NCBI GenBank assembly: GCA_030704615.1
Contig: CM060733.1
Coordinates: forward strand, 55,242,001-55,306,000
Direction: 5' to 3'
DNA from: Takakia lepidozioides
Taxonomy: Eukaryota > Streptophyta > Takakiopsida > Takakiales > Takakiaceae
DNA: 64,000 bases
The position numbers and the translations under genes were made by a program. The notes beneath the pieces were generated by a model. The model ran no database searches and was not told the DNA's origin. It worked only from the letters and a program-made list of their open reading frames with translations. Below, one piece after another: positions 1-12,113 of this stretch (positions within the stretch are counted from its first letter, which is position 1; each line of letters starts with the position of its first letter).

Positions 1-1147
1 CTGTGGGCACTTGACGAGGTGCATAATCTACCTACTCAGCACAACCTGTCACGCAATCATGAAACTATTCATCCAGGGGATCGTAATCGCAAGTATCGGT
101 GCTAAGCATCAAAACCCTTTGCATAGGCAAGACCAATAAACTATTGATTTAAAATACCTCGATGAAAATAATTGTAATTAATATACTTTTGTTATCAGTT
201 TCAAATGCCCTCTAATGGAATTGCCTTCAATGGCTCCTAGACCCATGGGGTGCGCAACATTTGGCATGCAACAGTAAGAAAGTGATGCACAAATTTATCC
301 ATGGCTATTAAATGCCGAACGAGAAATATCACTAAATATAGTGGATGTCCGATGTCAGTGGTTATAACCAACTCTCCAATTCTTTTATTGTATGGTTTTT
401 AAGTTGTTTGTACTAACTCTTCTCTTTGCCCATTCAACTGTGACAACTTAGATTAAATGTGGTAACAGTTGGTTTGTGTGTATAGGTAATATAACTATGA
501 CACTAGAGTTGCAATAGGGTTTCACAAAGGTCATGGGAAATAAGCAAAACAAGTGGGTCAATTGGAGGAGAATGAAGCAGTGGTTGTATGGAGAGGAAAC
601 ACTTGTTGTAACTTTTGTTTTCTTAATTCCTAGGCATTCTCTTTTTCCAAGATGTGAAGAAGAATAATCCACATAGCTGAACTCCACTTATTAGTAAAAA
701 GACAAACTTCTTGCTTTGTGTTGAATTACTTGTAGTAACTCATACTTTCTAGAAGTTTGTAAGTGAAAAATAATATATATATACCAATGAAAATTTCATA
801 TGAAGTTGTCTACTATTTAAATGTAAATAGAAAATTTACATAACATACTAAAAACTCATAAATAGAGAACTATGTTATTATAAAATGTCCAAGCTGTTGA
901 TAATATTATCAAGTACTGCAAATAAAAAATAGAGTAATTAATACTCAACTCATCCATTGACCCAATGTTGCTTGTTATTCATAGTAATTATTTTAATATC
1001 TAGGGTTAATATCATATATTGTAAGTAGAGTAGTGACTAACTTATGTCTATTGGGGATATAAACATGAGAAATTAGGACCGATTGTTATTAGTTTGGTTT
1101 TCTAATTTAATAACAACTATTATTATTCCAGATCATACATCATAACC
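1..1147. other. AT-rich 5' flank, no gene seen
   Basis: The stretch is AT-rich with only short open frames. I recognise no domain or repeat, and no promoter element for the downstream gene can be assigned with confidence. Confidence 0.5.
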
Positions 1148-3254
1148 ATGGCCGGATGGATGGGAATGCGAGCACAAGAGGTGCTTGGAGCGTACATGGA
1201 TTGGACACTGTAATGTTATCAATTAATTTCCACTGATTGAAGTTATCAGGAGAAATATGTTGAATCTTGTGAATAAGAACTGCATACAAAATATGTTTAT
1301 TTTACCGATCCATTTCATAGTAATGATAAAAAACTCATCATGTCTGTAGCATTGAGATATTTTAATAGGAAGAGAAAATAAATATTTATTTTAATAAAAC
1401 AAATTTGAGATATGGCCACTCATTGTATTTGTATCACGATATAGGATTTGAAATTCAAAAGTTTCATCTGTATTTTGGATAACATTTAATTAGATTAAGA
1501 AGGATATGTATTTATTGTGACTTATATGGTGCAGTCAAGCAAAGCTACACTTCAAGGAAGAACTTGGTGCGACCGTGAAGATTCAAGTATGTCTGAAGTT
1601 CAATCAATGAATTATTCTATCTTATTCATTTATTTAATTATTTCATCTGACATTAAATAACAATGTAGAATATTGTAGCTGCCAACAAACCCATTCAATT
1701 ATTTCTAGATACTTAGCCACAACAATTATATTAAAAATTATGCAATTTTAATGGATGTTTGATGCCCAGTTTTGTTTATTATGCATATTTGGGAATCACA
1801 TAAATAATTCGTCCTATGTGTCCAAGTTGCAGACGGCATGGCGAAGACATGTTGCCAGAAAATTAATACAATTATGGAGGCAACAAGCGACAAATATTCA
1901 ACGATTTTTTCGCGGTCACCTAGGCCGCGAACGATTTCATGCAATCCGTAGACAAAGAGACAAGGAATTGCGCGTAGCCTATTTTCGTCATCATGCTACT
2001 ATCATCCAAAAGATTTATCGAGGCAATTGGAGCCGCAAACATAATTTGGATTTCTATGCACGTAAGGCATACATTCAATCATGCGTATTAGCCGGCCAGC
2101 GGATGCGCGAGTTGTTGGTTTTGAGCTACAAACTCCAATGTCGTGGCGAGCAAGAGGATGCCATTAAATGCGTCCAAGAACAAATCGAGTTTTTCTTCAA
2201 TTCGAACCATCATCGAGTATATTAATCCTTGTCCATTTAGCACACAATTCAAGAACCCAATGCATCATGTATATTGATATGTTCGTTTATATGATAACTA
2301 TCATAAGTATAGAATAGAATATAATAAAAATATTAATTTAAATTAAGTATGGTCAGATCTTAATATTAATGGTTAATGGTTAATGTTTATTGTTTATTGT
2401 TATTAATTTTCCAAGTTCACTTCTCATTTCTCGTTTTCTTTTTTCTTAAAAATAACATGGGACTCGGAAGCCTTGGACAACTTTATTTCTCATTTTGTTT
2501 GGTAGAGAAAAACAACCTTATGAAATCCATAGTATCTAGTAAAATATGAATTCCAATAACTGTTGAATGTTACCTTAAACATTGTTAGGTCAGCACGAAA
2601 TCTCGTAAGGGAGCATTTTATTCTCCATTTGTTGCAATTTTCGGAGGCGGGAGAAGCTATTTAGAGGAGAGCATACGCGATGCTAGAAGAAAGGAAATCA
2701 CAGGGATGGAGCTTGGAAAACTGGAAGGGCTTAGTGAGGAAGGGATTCCCATAAAACAAGCGGCAAACACATTCTTCATAAAATCAAGCAAAGTTCCGCA
2801 TAGCCGATTGAGTATGGATACATATAGGCGCGTGCAAGAAGCTGGCAATCTTAACACCTTCAAAGGCTCGTACCTGATGAGGGCCGGAAAATACCAAAGT
2901 GCTTATGACCGTCGTATTATAGAGGAGAAGAAGGGAGATGTGCTTGTAGTGGAAGATAAAAAATTCGTTGCTGTTGTTAGGCATGCTCCCGAATGGTGGA
3001 AAAGTTATGGCAAGAGTTTTCGCAATGACGAAATGTATGGGCTTCGAGAAATAAGGCGAAAAGAAGAAAAGAAACGGATTCTTAAAAAACACCCGAATAT
3101 GGTTGAAAACCCATGGAATGTTTTCATCCCATCTGGATATTTATTTGAAAGTTACATACCATTTGATAAGGTTTTTCCAAAGATGCAACAACATACTCAT
3201 TGGCCCAAGTATTCTGTTCGACGATCCATTCATGCAAACCATTACCATCATTGA
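1148..3254 (+). CDS. SPATA17-like: SPATA17-like IQ-motif protein, four exons
   Basis: Proposed exons are 1148-1209, 1535-1586, 1833-2216 and 2589-3254. All use GT donors and AG acceptors and join in frame (phases 2, 0, 0) to give about 387 residues. Calmodulin-binding IQ motifs are visible: KIQTAWRRHVARK spans the exon 2/3 join, then NIQRFFRGHLGRERF and IIQKIYRGNWSRKH. After the exon 3/4 join the segment HHRVSTKSRKGAFYSPF lines up with the conserved STK...YNSPF segment of animal SPATA17. This family is tied to sperm and motile cilia, so in a plant it implies flagellate sperm. The role (axonemal or calmodulin-linked) is inferred from the family. No in-frame stop or frameshift is present, so the gene looks functional. 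The first exon rests on splice logic and a short open frame and is the least certain part. Confidence 0.78.
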
Positions 3255-4596
3255 GACTTATATATGTTAATTTTATAGATTATATTTAAAAATTCTCTAT
3301 ATGAAGTTCTAGCACCATCCCGCTTATGTCTGAAAGAGAAGGGAAGAGCAAATATAGCATGACCAGAAGTAACCTCTCGGACTACTGTGAGAAACACCAT
3401 CTGATTTTAAACAGGAATTTCACCTAATTGAGCATTATTGAAAAAAAAAACTTTTAAGTGTCTATTGTCTATTCCAAGTAACATATGCTATAGAAGTATT
3501 CTAGAAATTCCATCCAACAATGACACACTCCAATGTGACATCCCACGGATACAATGTTACTCAAACTTTTAAAAGGTACCAATGAGAACGATTTTTTTTT
3601 TCTTCACACTATTTTAAAATATATATCATTTGGCATGGCCTACAATGATCATAGCTTAAGTAAATCCTGTAAAAAAAAATAAAAATAAAAATCCTGTACA
3701 TAGTAGTAGCCATAAAAACTAAAATTTTAAATGGCTGATACAATATAAATCTAAATCTAAAATAAAATTTCAGGAATATGCAGTGGCAGAGCAAGATTTG
3801 GATATAAATCATTTTGTAAGCAATAATGGGTTCGCATCCACATATTTGTTGGCTCTGTCCCGCAAGGGATAGAGGCATTGTGGAGACTTCTTGCCTAGGC
3901 GGAGCTAGGCAGAGAACGGAGAACTAGGCTTATCCATTAAGCCCTATGGAGTGGGAACCGCAAGGGATAGAGGCATTGTCATGGTCCATGACTCATGGAG
4001 ACATCTTGCCTGGGCCAGAACTAGGCTTATCCATTAAGTCTAGTACCCTTACATGCCCAGAGGCAGCCATAAGGCAAATAACAAGTTTTGCTTCTTTCAA
4101 AAAAGTTTGTTATTTAATGCATTACCACACACACCTTGAATGTGTGGCACCTTGGAAGTGACTAGTTTCTTCCAAAACTGTTTGATGGTTACAGTACTTC
4201 CATTCGATGTAGGAGGTGGCAGAGCATGTTGGTTGGTTGGCCAGTGAGAGATAGATTCATCACAAGCTGCGAGATTTGGTAGAACTCACTCTTGAGGCCT
4301 TTGTAGCAGTGAAGTAACGACTGTAGCAAAGGAAATCTGGTGGTGGTGAGGCGTTGGTGTTGGTATGATTTAGGGAAGGAGGATTTTAGTACGTGTGGAT
4401 ATTGCGTAGTATTCTAATTTTATATAGGGGTTGTATTCCGTGCTCTTTCCAATCTGTCTGTCTGTCCATACTAGCCCATACTCATTCCTAGATCTTTTCA
4501 GGACACAAAAAGGTTTATTATGTAGTGACATAAGTGCACAAAGGTCGTCCTTTGGATTGAGTAGCTAACTGCCATGATACAAGGTCAAGGACAATC
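3255..4596. other. intergenic, with a ~98-bp tandem duplication
   Basis: AT-rich intergenic DNA. An imperfect direct repeat lies at about 3860-3955 and 3958-4055: the word CGCAAGGGATAGAGGCATTG occurs at 3861 and 3959, and AACTAGGCTTATCCATTAAG recurs about 98 bp later. No gene is supported. Confidence 0.5.
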
Positions 4597-5732
4597 TGGC
4601 AGACCACCTCATGCTGCACATTGCCAATTTTGCAAACACCCAGTAGATACATGTACAACTCAATTGCAGAAGCAAACCACAGATTAGTCCTTATTAAGGC
4701 TACATCCCAATCGGCCTACACCTACGGTCGAGCTATCTAAGGAAGACCTATGCACCACTCAAGTCTTTCACTGAAGAACCGAAGTCAAATAATACAATTC
4801 TCAAAGTTTTAACCGTCAGGAGTCCACAATGTGTGTGCAGCTTAGCACACTGTGCAGAGATCTATTGTAGAGAACAAAACAGAGACTCATAACAAGCTAA
4901 AACATGATCATGCAAAATCAATTACAAATGATTGCCTTCTACCAAAGGAGAGACCACAAAAAAAAAAGACCACAAAAAAGGAAGGTGGGGAATCAAGCAG
5001 AAAGAGAAGAGTCCAAGATCACTCATCGCCAGCGATACTGAAAATTAGAAAGAAAGGCTATACAATTTACTGATGAAAATCTCACTGAAAGAGTTTTACA
5101 ACCATCGTACAGTCACGGACACAAGCCATTCAATGTATCGCTCGTCTTCATTGCTTTCACTACAACAAACGACTCTTTACTTTCCGAAGGCCTGCACACA
5201 CACATGGACACACAAAATCAGACAAGGTTTCAAAGCAATTACATGGGTTGAAGAAATCCAACTGATACTGTCCACCCAAAAGGTATGCCCTACAGAAAAA
5301 TATAACATCTTTTAGCAAAGCTATAAAGAAATTGGGTTTCTTACAGCAAAGATAGTGTTGTGGCCGGGGTCAGCAAGGTGGGCCAACAAGTTGTCAATGG
5401 GACCAGTGCCGGTGTAAAGAGCCTGGAAGGTGGTGCCCAAGACTGCCAACATAGCGAACCTGCCATTCTTGATCTCCTTTGTCCTCAGTTCCTTGATCTT
5501 CTCAGATGAGCCAGAGCCCCATCCGAGGCGGTCAAACCAGAAGCCACCTGGGTACCCCACGTCTGTTCCTGTCAACTTGTTATTGGGGAAGACAGGGTCG
5601 GTATTGACCGAGCCAGGCTTGATGATATCAGCCCATCTCCTTCCCTCGGCCCATGCAAACAGGATGATCTCAACGACAAAAAGAGTGGTTGAGTCCGTGA
5701 AGTAGTGTGCTTCTCCAGCAGTGTATCATGAA
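4597..5732 (-). pseudogene. inverted 3' fragment of Lhca2
   Basis: This is a reverse-oriented copy of about 43313-44498. It holds the 3' two-thirds of exon 4 (5732-5345), the last intron, the tiny last exon (AFGK, stop) and the 3' flank. The retained intron means a DNA-level duplication, not a retrocopy. The coding part has no stop: it reads from [15 protein letters not shown] through [10 protein letters not shown] to NTIFA. Substitutions include FDRLGW for [12 protein letters not shown] for GSPEKI and GRFAML for GRLAML in the helix C chlorophyll-binding region. Exons 1-3, the transit peptide and helix B are missing, so it cannot make a light-harvesting protein alone. The 12-bp and 25-bp tandem duplications in the parent 3' flank (43900-43975) are absent here, so they arose in the parent after the split or were lost here. 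Confidence 0.9.
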
Positions 5733-5768
5733 TTTCTCGGGCATGCTGATCTTTGGTTCTCTCGCAAT

Positions 5769-5978
5769 CTATTGAAGATGAATCGTTGCAGTAGGAGTTG
5801 TTGCGGTAGAGACGCGTATGGTTGAAGATCCACTGTTCGACTCCTTTAATTCTGAAATTTGTTGTTGCAAATTGTGGAGAGCATTGTCAAGATCTTGAGA
5901 CTGATCAGCTTGTAATTGGGCGGTAGAGATACGAAGTTCTTGCATCTGGAGCTGAAAACTCCGCAATGTGGCGACCAT
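5769..5978 (-). pseudogene. coiled-coil gag-like fragment
   Basis: A 69-codon frame rich in Q, L and S with heptad-like spacing (LHNLQQQISELKES). It resembles the coiled-coil leader often seen at the N-terminus of plant retrotransposon gag proteins. No capsid domain or zinc knuckle follows. It lies between the Lhca2 fragment and a CACTA insertion. Assignment as retroelement debris is an inference from composition and setting. Confidence 0.35.
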
Positions 5979-6085
5979 TTCCGCAAAATGTGCCCTCCAT
6001 CTTAACTAACTAAGGAACAAACTTTAGTCTCGCCAAACTATCAAGGACGAGAACATGACTGAACACAAATAAGAGATCAGACTAG

Positions 6086-6626
6086 CACTACAGGAAAATG
6101 GGGGGGATTTTCGTCGCCGCAGCCACGCCGCGACGTCGTAAAACAGTCTTTTTTCGGGCAGGGGAGAAGAACCAAATTTGCGATGCTCGGGCGTCGCAAG
6201 CCCGTCGCAAAGGCGTCGCCATAAAAACGTCGCAAATTTACGACCAATGGGGGTCGCAAATAGGCAAAACCGCGATTTGCGACGCCCAGACGTAAAAAAA
6301 AAAAAAAAAAAAAAAAAACACGTACTCTGCAATGCAGAATTAGCACCGTCCGGGGGTCGCAAAGTGTGACGCCCAGACGTCACAATTTAAGGGGATACAT
6401 TTGAATTTAAGTGGGAAAATTTGAATTTGAAATTTGAATTTCAAAAACTTATTGACCATTGACTCCGGCGTTGACCATTGACTCCGGTTCTGTCTAATGG
6501 CGATATGTTTATTGTTCTACATATATCATGCAATGCATACTTGAACCTAAGACCTCCACGTTATAACATTTTTAAGACACTACAAACTAATCAACACACC
6601 TACGCTACATCTATGTATCACAAAAG

Positions 6627-6686
<60 letters not shown>

Positions 6687-7275
6687 ATTTTCTTCAAGTT
6701 CCTTCAAGTTCCTTGTAAGGGGGTCTTTCTTGTGACGCCGAGGAGTTGCAACCTCCACCGCCAGGCACCCCAAGCGACCTCCTTGTAATGACCTAAGCTG
6801 ACCACAACACCATTGCGACCCCCTGTGGCGACGTCGTTGTGACCCCCTGGCGTCGCAACGTTGGGCGTCCCAGCGCGGGGCGCCTACAACGACGCTTTTG
6901 TGAAGTTGAAGACCGCAAAGCCCAAAAAAAAAAAAAAAAAAAAAACTTCCACTGTGGTGATGCTGTTGCGACGCCTTGACATCGCAGAGGCGCTGGGGCG
7001 CCTTTAGTGACGTTTTTGCGACGCCGAGGCATCGTAATGTCCAAGTATATATATTTTGGATTTCCAACGCCGGGACGTCGCAAGAAAAAAAGAAAACCGT
7101 CGCAGCGAGGGCCCTCTTTCCCCCTTCATGCCACCTTACGAGGGCTGGGCGTCGTAATAATGTCGCAGCGAGGGATTGCGACGCCGGGCGTCGCAAAAAA
7201 ACGTCGTGGGCTAAGCGCCGCGCGGGGCGTGGGGGCGCGGCTGGCGTCGCAAACCCCCCCCCATTTGCTGTAGTG
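6086..7275. mobile_element. non-autonomous CACTA (En/Spm) element, 1190 bp
   Basis: The left end starts CACTACAGGAAAATGGGGG at 6086. The right end is its imperfect inverted repeat, finishing CATTTGCTGTAGTG at 7275. A 3-bp TAG target duplication flanks it (6083-6085 and 7276-7278), as expected for CACTA elements. The interior is packed with the subterminal word GCGACGCC/GGCGTCGC in both orientations. It also holds two A-runs (about 6294-6318 and 6925-6944) and an AT microsatellite. No transposase is encoded, so it would depend on an autonomous relative. The open frames inside are simple-sequence artefacts. Confidence 0.88.
6629..6683. repeat. (AT)n microsatellite
   Basis: A run of about 27 AT units inside the CACTA element. 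Confidence 0.97.
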
Positions 7276-8361
7276 TAGACGTACAAGACTAGACAAGAAG
7301 TCAAGGTCGGCGTGGCCGAATGCATGGTGGGTAAACATGAATCAAGATGATCTTTATAACAATGGACAAGAGTATAAGATACTTGAACTCGACTAAAATA
7401 TTGGAATGTTGGAAACTGGACTGGAGTACCAGATACTGGAAACTGGACTAGAGTACTGGAACTGGAAACAAGAGTAGCTTGAACTTGTGTTGGCGAGACT
7501 GAAGAGTGTCCAGTCTCGCCTCATATATATACTGGCTACTATGAAATTCCCTAAGAAGCTTCCCCAATGGAGGTTTCTTGATGGAGAAGTTTCCTTAAAC
7601 AAAGGAGGTATCTTGATGAAGAAGTTTCCTCCAAATGAAGCTCCATGAGCAGCTTCCCAGGTTATTCTCAGTAATTTGATAAACTCCCGGTAACTTGGTA
7701 ACTAATGACAACTTATGGTAAATCACAGTAAATCATGATAACTTCCGATAACATGGTAATTTGATAATTTTTGGTATTTACTCCTGGTAAGTTCCTCTGG
7801 GCTATGTCGGTGACAGAAGGATATAGATATTTGTATGTAGCTCACTGATAAAATGGTGGCTAGATAGGATTAAAAAAATGAGAAGGAAGGCAAGGAGTAC
7901 GTGGGGGATATCACGACAGCCTATTGATCTCCTAAATAGACCACACCAGTTATGGTGTTATTAAACTACTTCTCAAAATCTAGAGGACAATTTAAATTCA
8001 AATATGATCATACCGACAACACGTGAGATGTAGACTCGATTATTAGTTCAGTCACTATGACTTTCGATAGAACGCAAAACGTTTATACTCTGAATGCTGA
8101 TGATGCGAATGCTTTAAATGAATTTATTTCAACCAAATAATACATTCAATTGTCTTGTAAAAAAAAATCTTTTATTGTATTATTAATATAGGGTGTCCAA
8201 TATTTGTTTGAAACAATAAATTATAATTAAAATAGCATGCAAAAAATTCACCATATTACAAAATTATGTAATTATAGGGTACTAAAAAATACCCAAAGTA
8301 AAAGTAATATGCCCCTACAAAATACCCATTTATCTCACGTGCCCTATACAAGTGATAGGGA
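7276..8361. other. transposon-derived flank, no gene
   Basis: The sequence has repeated short words (ACTGGA at 7410-7470, GGTAA-type words at 7680-7800) and a TATATATA string near 7525 that could be a retrotransposon LTR promoter. No coding region is recognisable. The CACTA element lies at its left edge and gag remnants follow. Confidence 0.4.
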
Positions 8362-9480
8362 GTGACTTCCCCGGGAATGAATGAAGAGAATAAGGAAAAA
8401 GCTAAGCAAGATAGAGACGAGAGAGTAGAAAGATATGCAACAGAAATGGAAGCTCGACTGAGAGTAGAATTTCCAGAATTACAGAATCTTGATATTCTTC
8501 AAGGAGAGACATCAAGACGAACTTACACCAATAATCCAGAAGATCGGGAGGTCAGATCTCCAGAAGCTGAGAATACTACACAGAAGGAGCTGCGAGTAAT
8601 ACAATCATCGAATGGTTACCACAAGAAAGATCTGAAGCACCTTCCACAGTAACAAACCCAAATCGAGGTTTTGAGGAATTATTGGAAGAGAAATTTGAAG
8701 ATCTCTTAAGTGAAGAAGGCGAAAGAATTGAAACTGCTTCTCCAGAAAAAGTAACCAGAACAGCACTCAAAGCTTTTAAAGATTCATTAAGTTCAGTGGA
8801 AACAGCAGCTAGCAGCGGCTATCTTTGAGACAAGGGCTTCCTAGTTTCAAATCTCTCTTTGGAAGATAGACACCAGCAACACCACTAGTATTGACAATCC
8901 CAACACCAACATTGTCAACAGCGGCTGGACCATTTCAATTTGGACAAACCATAGCACTAGTTGCAGCAGCAGCACCGATGGCTCTAGCAGCAAGTAGAAC
9001 CCGACCACCATTTCCTCTATATGATGGGAAATCTGATCCGGATATCCATCTTAATCAATTTGAGAACATGTGCACGATCTACAATGAAGCCACGGATAAG
9101 AAGAAGAGACAAACCCTTTGGACGCTCTAGGAGCGTTTCAGGCAAATTATGATCTTCCAGACTCTCTTAAATTATTTGAGACAGATGAAGAAGAAACAAC
9201 AGAGGATGGAGAATCCACAGATGAAGGAGAGACAATGTATGAACAAGACTCAGAACCAAAAGAAGATGACAAGGAAAATGAAGAGCCAATCTCTCAAGGA
9301 TTAACCAACATTAGCATGGGAACGTATGCAGTCACCACAAAAGAAGCAGAAGAACTTTCAGACCAAGATCAAGATGATTGGCGATGGCCAATCAAACATT
9401 ACCAGATAACCGGGAAATTCCCTCAAGAGTACACTAAAACGCCTGGCAGCCCTGAAAAATGGTACAGAGGTCCACGGTGA
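8362..9480 (+). pseudogene. Ty3/gypsy-type gag remnant
   Basis: Several frame-broken pieces in one orientation. The recognisable part near 8990-9115 reads FPLYDGKSDPDIHLNQFE, the start of a plant retrotransposon gag (retrotrans_gag) domain. It is followed by an acidic linker rich in E, D and T (9118-9480). Frames change at about 8652, 9115 and 9130. No protease or reverse transcriptase follows; the element gives way directly to PPR-derived sequence at about 9470. Confidence 0.6.
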
Positions 9481-9987
9481 TATTGTCAAAGCTGGTATTG
9501 TATCTGATGTGATTCTGAACGTTGCCGTAGTGGACATGTATGCCAAGGTTGCAGGGTGCAACTACAAGGATACATGGCTGTTTTGATAATATGGCTGAAT
9601 GAGATGTGGTACCAGCCTAGCCCATAATTGCACTTAACTAGAGTAGGCAATGAGTGAAGACGGGGTTTGTGATGACATCGTCCAAGCTGGAATTAAACAA
9701 ATGTTGTTCTGAACTATGCCTTTGTGGACTTGTATGCCAAATTGGGGTGCATGGAGGATGATGATCCCAGGATATGCACAACAGCGGCGCGAGATGGAGG
9801 CCCTTTGGAGAGGTCTATGAGCAAGTGGTGTGGGAAGGGATACTGCAGCGCAACCACATCGCGTTTGTTACATTTGCAACATGTGTGCAAGCCTGGCAAC
9901 CCTGCAAAATAGCAAAGAGGTTCGTGGTAACATCGTCCAAGCTGGAATTGTACTAGATGTCGATCTGAACTTTGATATGATGCCAAT
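9470..9987 (+). pseudogene. PPR repeat fragments, broken
   Basis: Degenerate copies of the PPR triad of the intact gene at 29-32 kb. [14 protein letters not shown] with VDMYAK lies at 9478-9545, and further pieces at 9660-9960 match the VKPNHITFVxVCNAC, GKEVHGDI and DVILN blocks in shifted frames. Many stops and indels make it non-coding. At about 9970-9985 the PPR text (DVIL/DLN) runs directly into the DFDM start of a PDF-type exon. Confidence 0.8.
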
Positions 9988-10930
9988 GTGACAACAGGAA
10001 AGTATCCAGAAACAGGTCACAGAGACGAGGAGAAGTTGTGGAATGGTGGGACAACCGAGGGAAAAAGGTTAATGCCTGTTAGATTATAGAGGGCAGACGC
10101 AATTCAACATAGGAACTAGTGTGATAAGCTGAGTTGGGTGTTTCCTAGAACAAATCTAGGCTGTCATTATCAGCTGCAAGGCAAGGAAGTATGCATGATT
10201 TGTGCAGAAGCAGTGATAGCTGAAAGAGCAGGGATAGAGTATGGGTCCAGATTCATCCAAGAGGGCCAGATTTCAAGCACATGATTACCTATGATTACCT
10301 GTGGATTTAGCTATAAGAAACCTGCATGGGTAGATGGTGAACTAGAAGCCGCAGGAGTAGCGGCACAATTGATAAAATCAAGCACTGCTAATAAAGGCAC
10401 CTTCTTCAACACATTTCACCCTGTTTTTCCCTCTTATCAGAACCGGCCCTAAATTTCAATGTCTGCAAGTTAGCTGGTTGAGTGAATCTAGTTTGGAGTG
10501 ACTTTGACATGATATTGCCAATGTGACAACATGAAAGTATCGAAAAACAGTTAACGGAGATGAGGGGAAGCTGTGGAATGAATACTTTTCTGACCCCAGT
10601 CAATGGTGGGACAACCGAGGCAAAAAGGTAAACGTCTGTTGGATTACAGAGAGTAGCAATGCAATTGAGAATAGGAACTAGTGTGGTAAGTTGAATTGGG
10701 TGTTTGCTGGAACAAATGTAGGCTGTCATTGTCAGCTGCTAACAGCAATGCAAGGATATATGCATGATCTGTGTAGAGGCATGGATAGCTGAAGGAGCAG
10801 GGATAGAGTGTGGGTCCAGATCATCCAAGAAAGCCGGATTTCAAGCTCCAGATTACCGAGATTCCCTGTGGAAGGATAGCTACAAGAAACCTGCATGGGT
10901 AGATGGTCATGGGTAGATGGTAGATAGTTT
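9988..10930 (+). pseudogene. two broken OSB-type PDF modules
   Basis: The PDF motif is the ssDNA-binding motif of plant organellar single-stranded DNA-binding (OSB) proteins. Here it is split over two exons. First-half exons lie at about 9990-10068 (internal deletion) and 10493-10628 (intact block LWNEYFSDPSQWWDNRGKK, then AAG|GTAAAC). Second-half exons lie at about 10249-10400 and 10828-10925, with the PDFK and KKPAWVDG blocks after a GGGTCCAG acceptor. The modules repeat with a period near 500-560 bp. Indels and stops (TGA after LPM; a duplicated TATGATTACC in the first second-half exon) show decay. Confidence 0.72.
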
Positions 10931-11145
10931 GGAGTGACTTTGACATGATACTGCCAAAGTGACAATAAAAAAATATCCATAAACAGGTAACAGTAGCAGA
11001 CGCAATTCAGCATAGGCACTAAGGCAAACTCTCCTTCCCCGGATGGGTGTGTTTTGGTATATGAGCGAATAAATATTTTATCTAAGAATATAATTTCAAA
11101 AATTCGTTATTTAATAATGTGCCACTGTCCCATGTTGGTCAAAAG

Positions 11146-11183
11146 TAATAATAATAATAATAATAATTATTATTATTATTATA
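11146..11183. repeat. palindromic TAA/ATT microsatellite
   Basis: A (TAA)n tract runs straight into (TTA)n, so the locus can fold on itself. Confidence 0.9.
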
Positions 11184-11504
11184 GTAATTGTAATAACAAT
11201 AAATTAAATCCCCCAAACCCCCCCCCCACAGCGACGTATGTCAATTGACATGAGGAACCACGTGTCAAAATCACGATGCGACACATGCTGACGTCTGATT
11301 CCCTCCTCTGCAGTCGGATGGCGTCGAAGTCTGACACGTGGCGTGTTCTGTAGAGAGCACGTGTCTCTCTTACACAGCGGCTGACATGGACCCGTTCAGT
11401 CATTCAGTAAAGCCAGCGTGTATGACTACCCCCACAGCTGCTCAGGCGCCACGTCACAGCCAGGCTGGCGAGTCATATCTGCCATGCCACAACTGACTAG
11501 GGTT

Positions 11505-11597
11505 TTACGATTGCAGAGTCATGAAGTCGTAAATGGCTTTCATAACTGCATTTGCAGTCATAACACAGAGTCGTAAAAGCCGCAATCTGTTGTAGTG
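11505..11597. mobile_element. possible CACTA right terminus
   Basis: The string ends CTGTTGTAGTG at 11597, the mirror of a CACTACAACAG terminus. It is preceded by inverted TTTACGA/TCGTAAA words like CACTA subterminal repeats. No matching left end with a CAT target duplication was found upstream, so the element is truncated or the match is chance. Confidence 0.35.
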
Positions 11598-12113
11598 CAT
11601 GTGTGTTGTTCCAACAGCAATCAGCCAGTTCTCCTCTCTATGGGGGCCTTGGCAGGAAAAAAACGTGGGAGTCAGCTAGCATATATGTAGATGACATTGT
11701 TACCGTGTGTGGAAGTAGTTCTTCTGGAACCTCGGGTTGTGAGGGGGTTCATGAAGACTGGCTTAATAAATGGTGTTTTGCATTACAAGTGTTGCCACCC
11801 CGTTCTACTACCATGTTTTTACACATATCGTAGAGCAGCTTTAGGGATTTCTTGGTGTATGTCTGGAAATCGTCAATCATTCAAAAGTGGATGTGAATTG
11901 GGGGGAAAGAATTTCGTTGAAACTAAATCATTCTCGTTCGTGTTCATTACGCAATTGGACATTATACTCTGTGAAATTGCATGCGCCCATGCTTGAATAC
12001 CATTCACAGACCTCCCGTGATTTCTTGTACAAACAAGACTTTTCGCAAAATAAAGTTGGAAAATCTAGGGCGTGGCAATCGGCTTACGTTCCGCGGAAAT
12101 GAGCGATATCAAG
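11598..12113. other. unassigned stretch
   Basis: Two short plus-strand frames (11603-11833 and 11887-12102) show no domain I recognise. A YVDDIV string in the first resembles a copia reverse transcriptase active site but has no supporting context. Confidence 0.3.

Noticed and set aside
6024-7338. Several 70-235-codon frames in the CACTA element
   Set aside because: They consist of translated GCGTCGC words, A-runs and the AT microsatellite, with no protein family behind them.
11603-11833. Copia reverse transcriptase YVDD-like string
   Set aside because: No flanking RT motifs are in frame, so a four-residue match is not enough.
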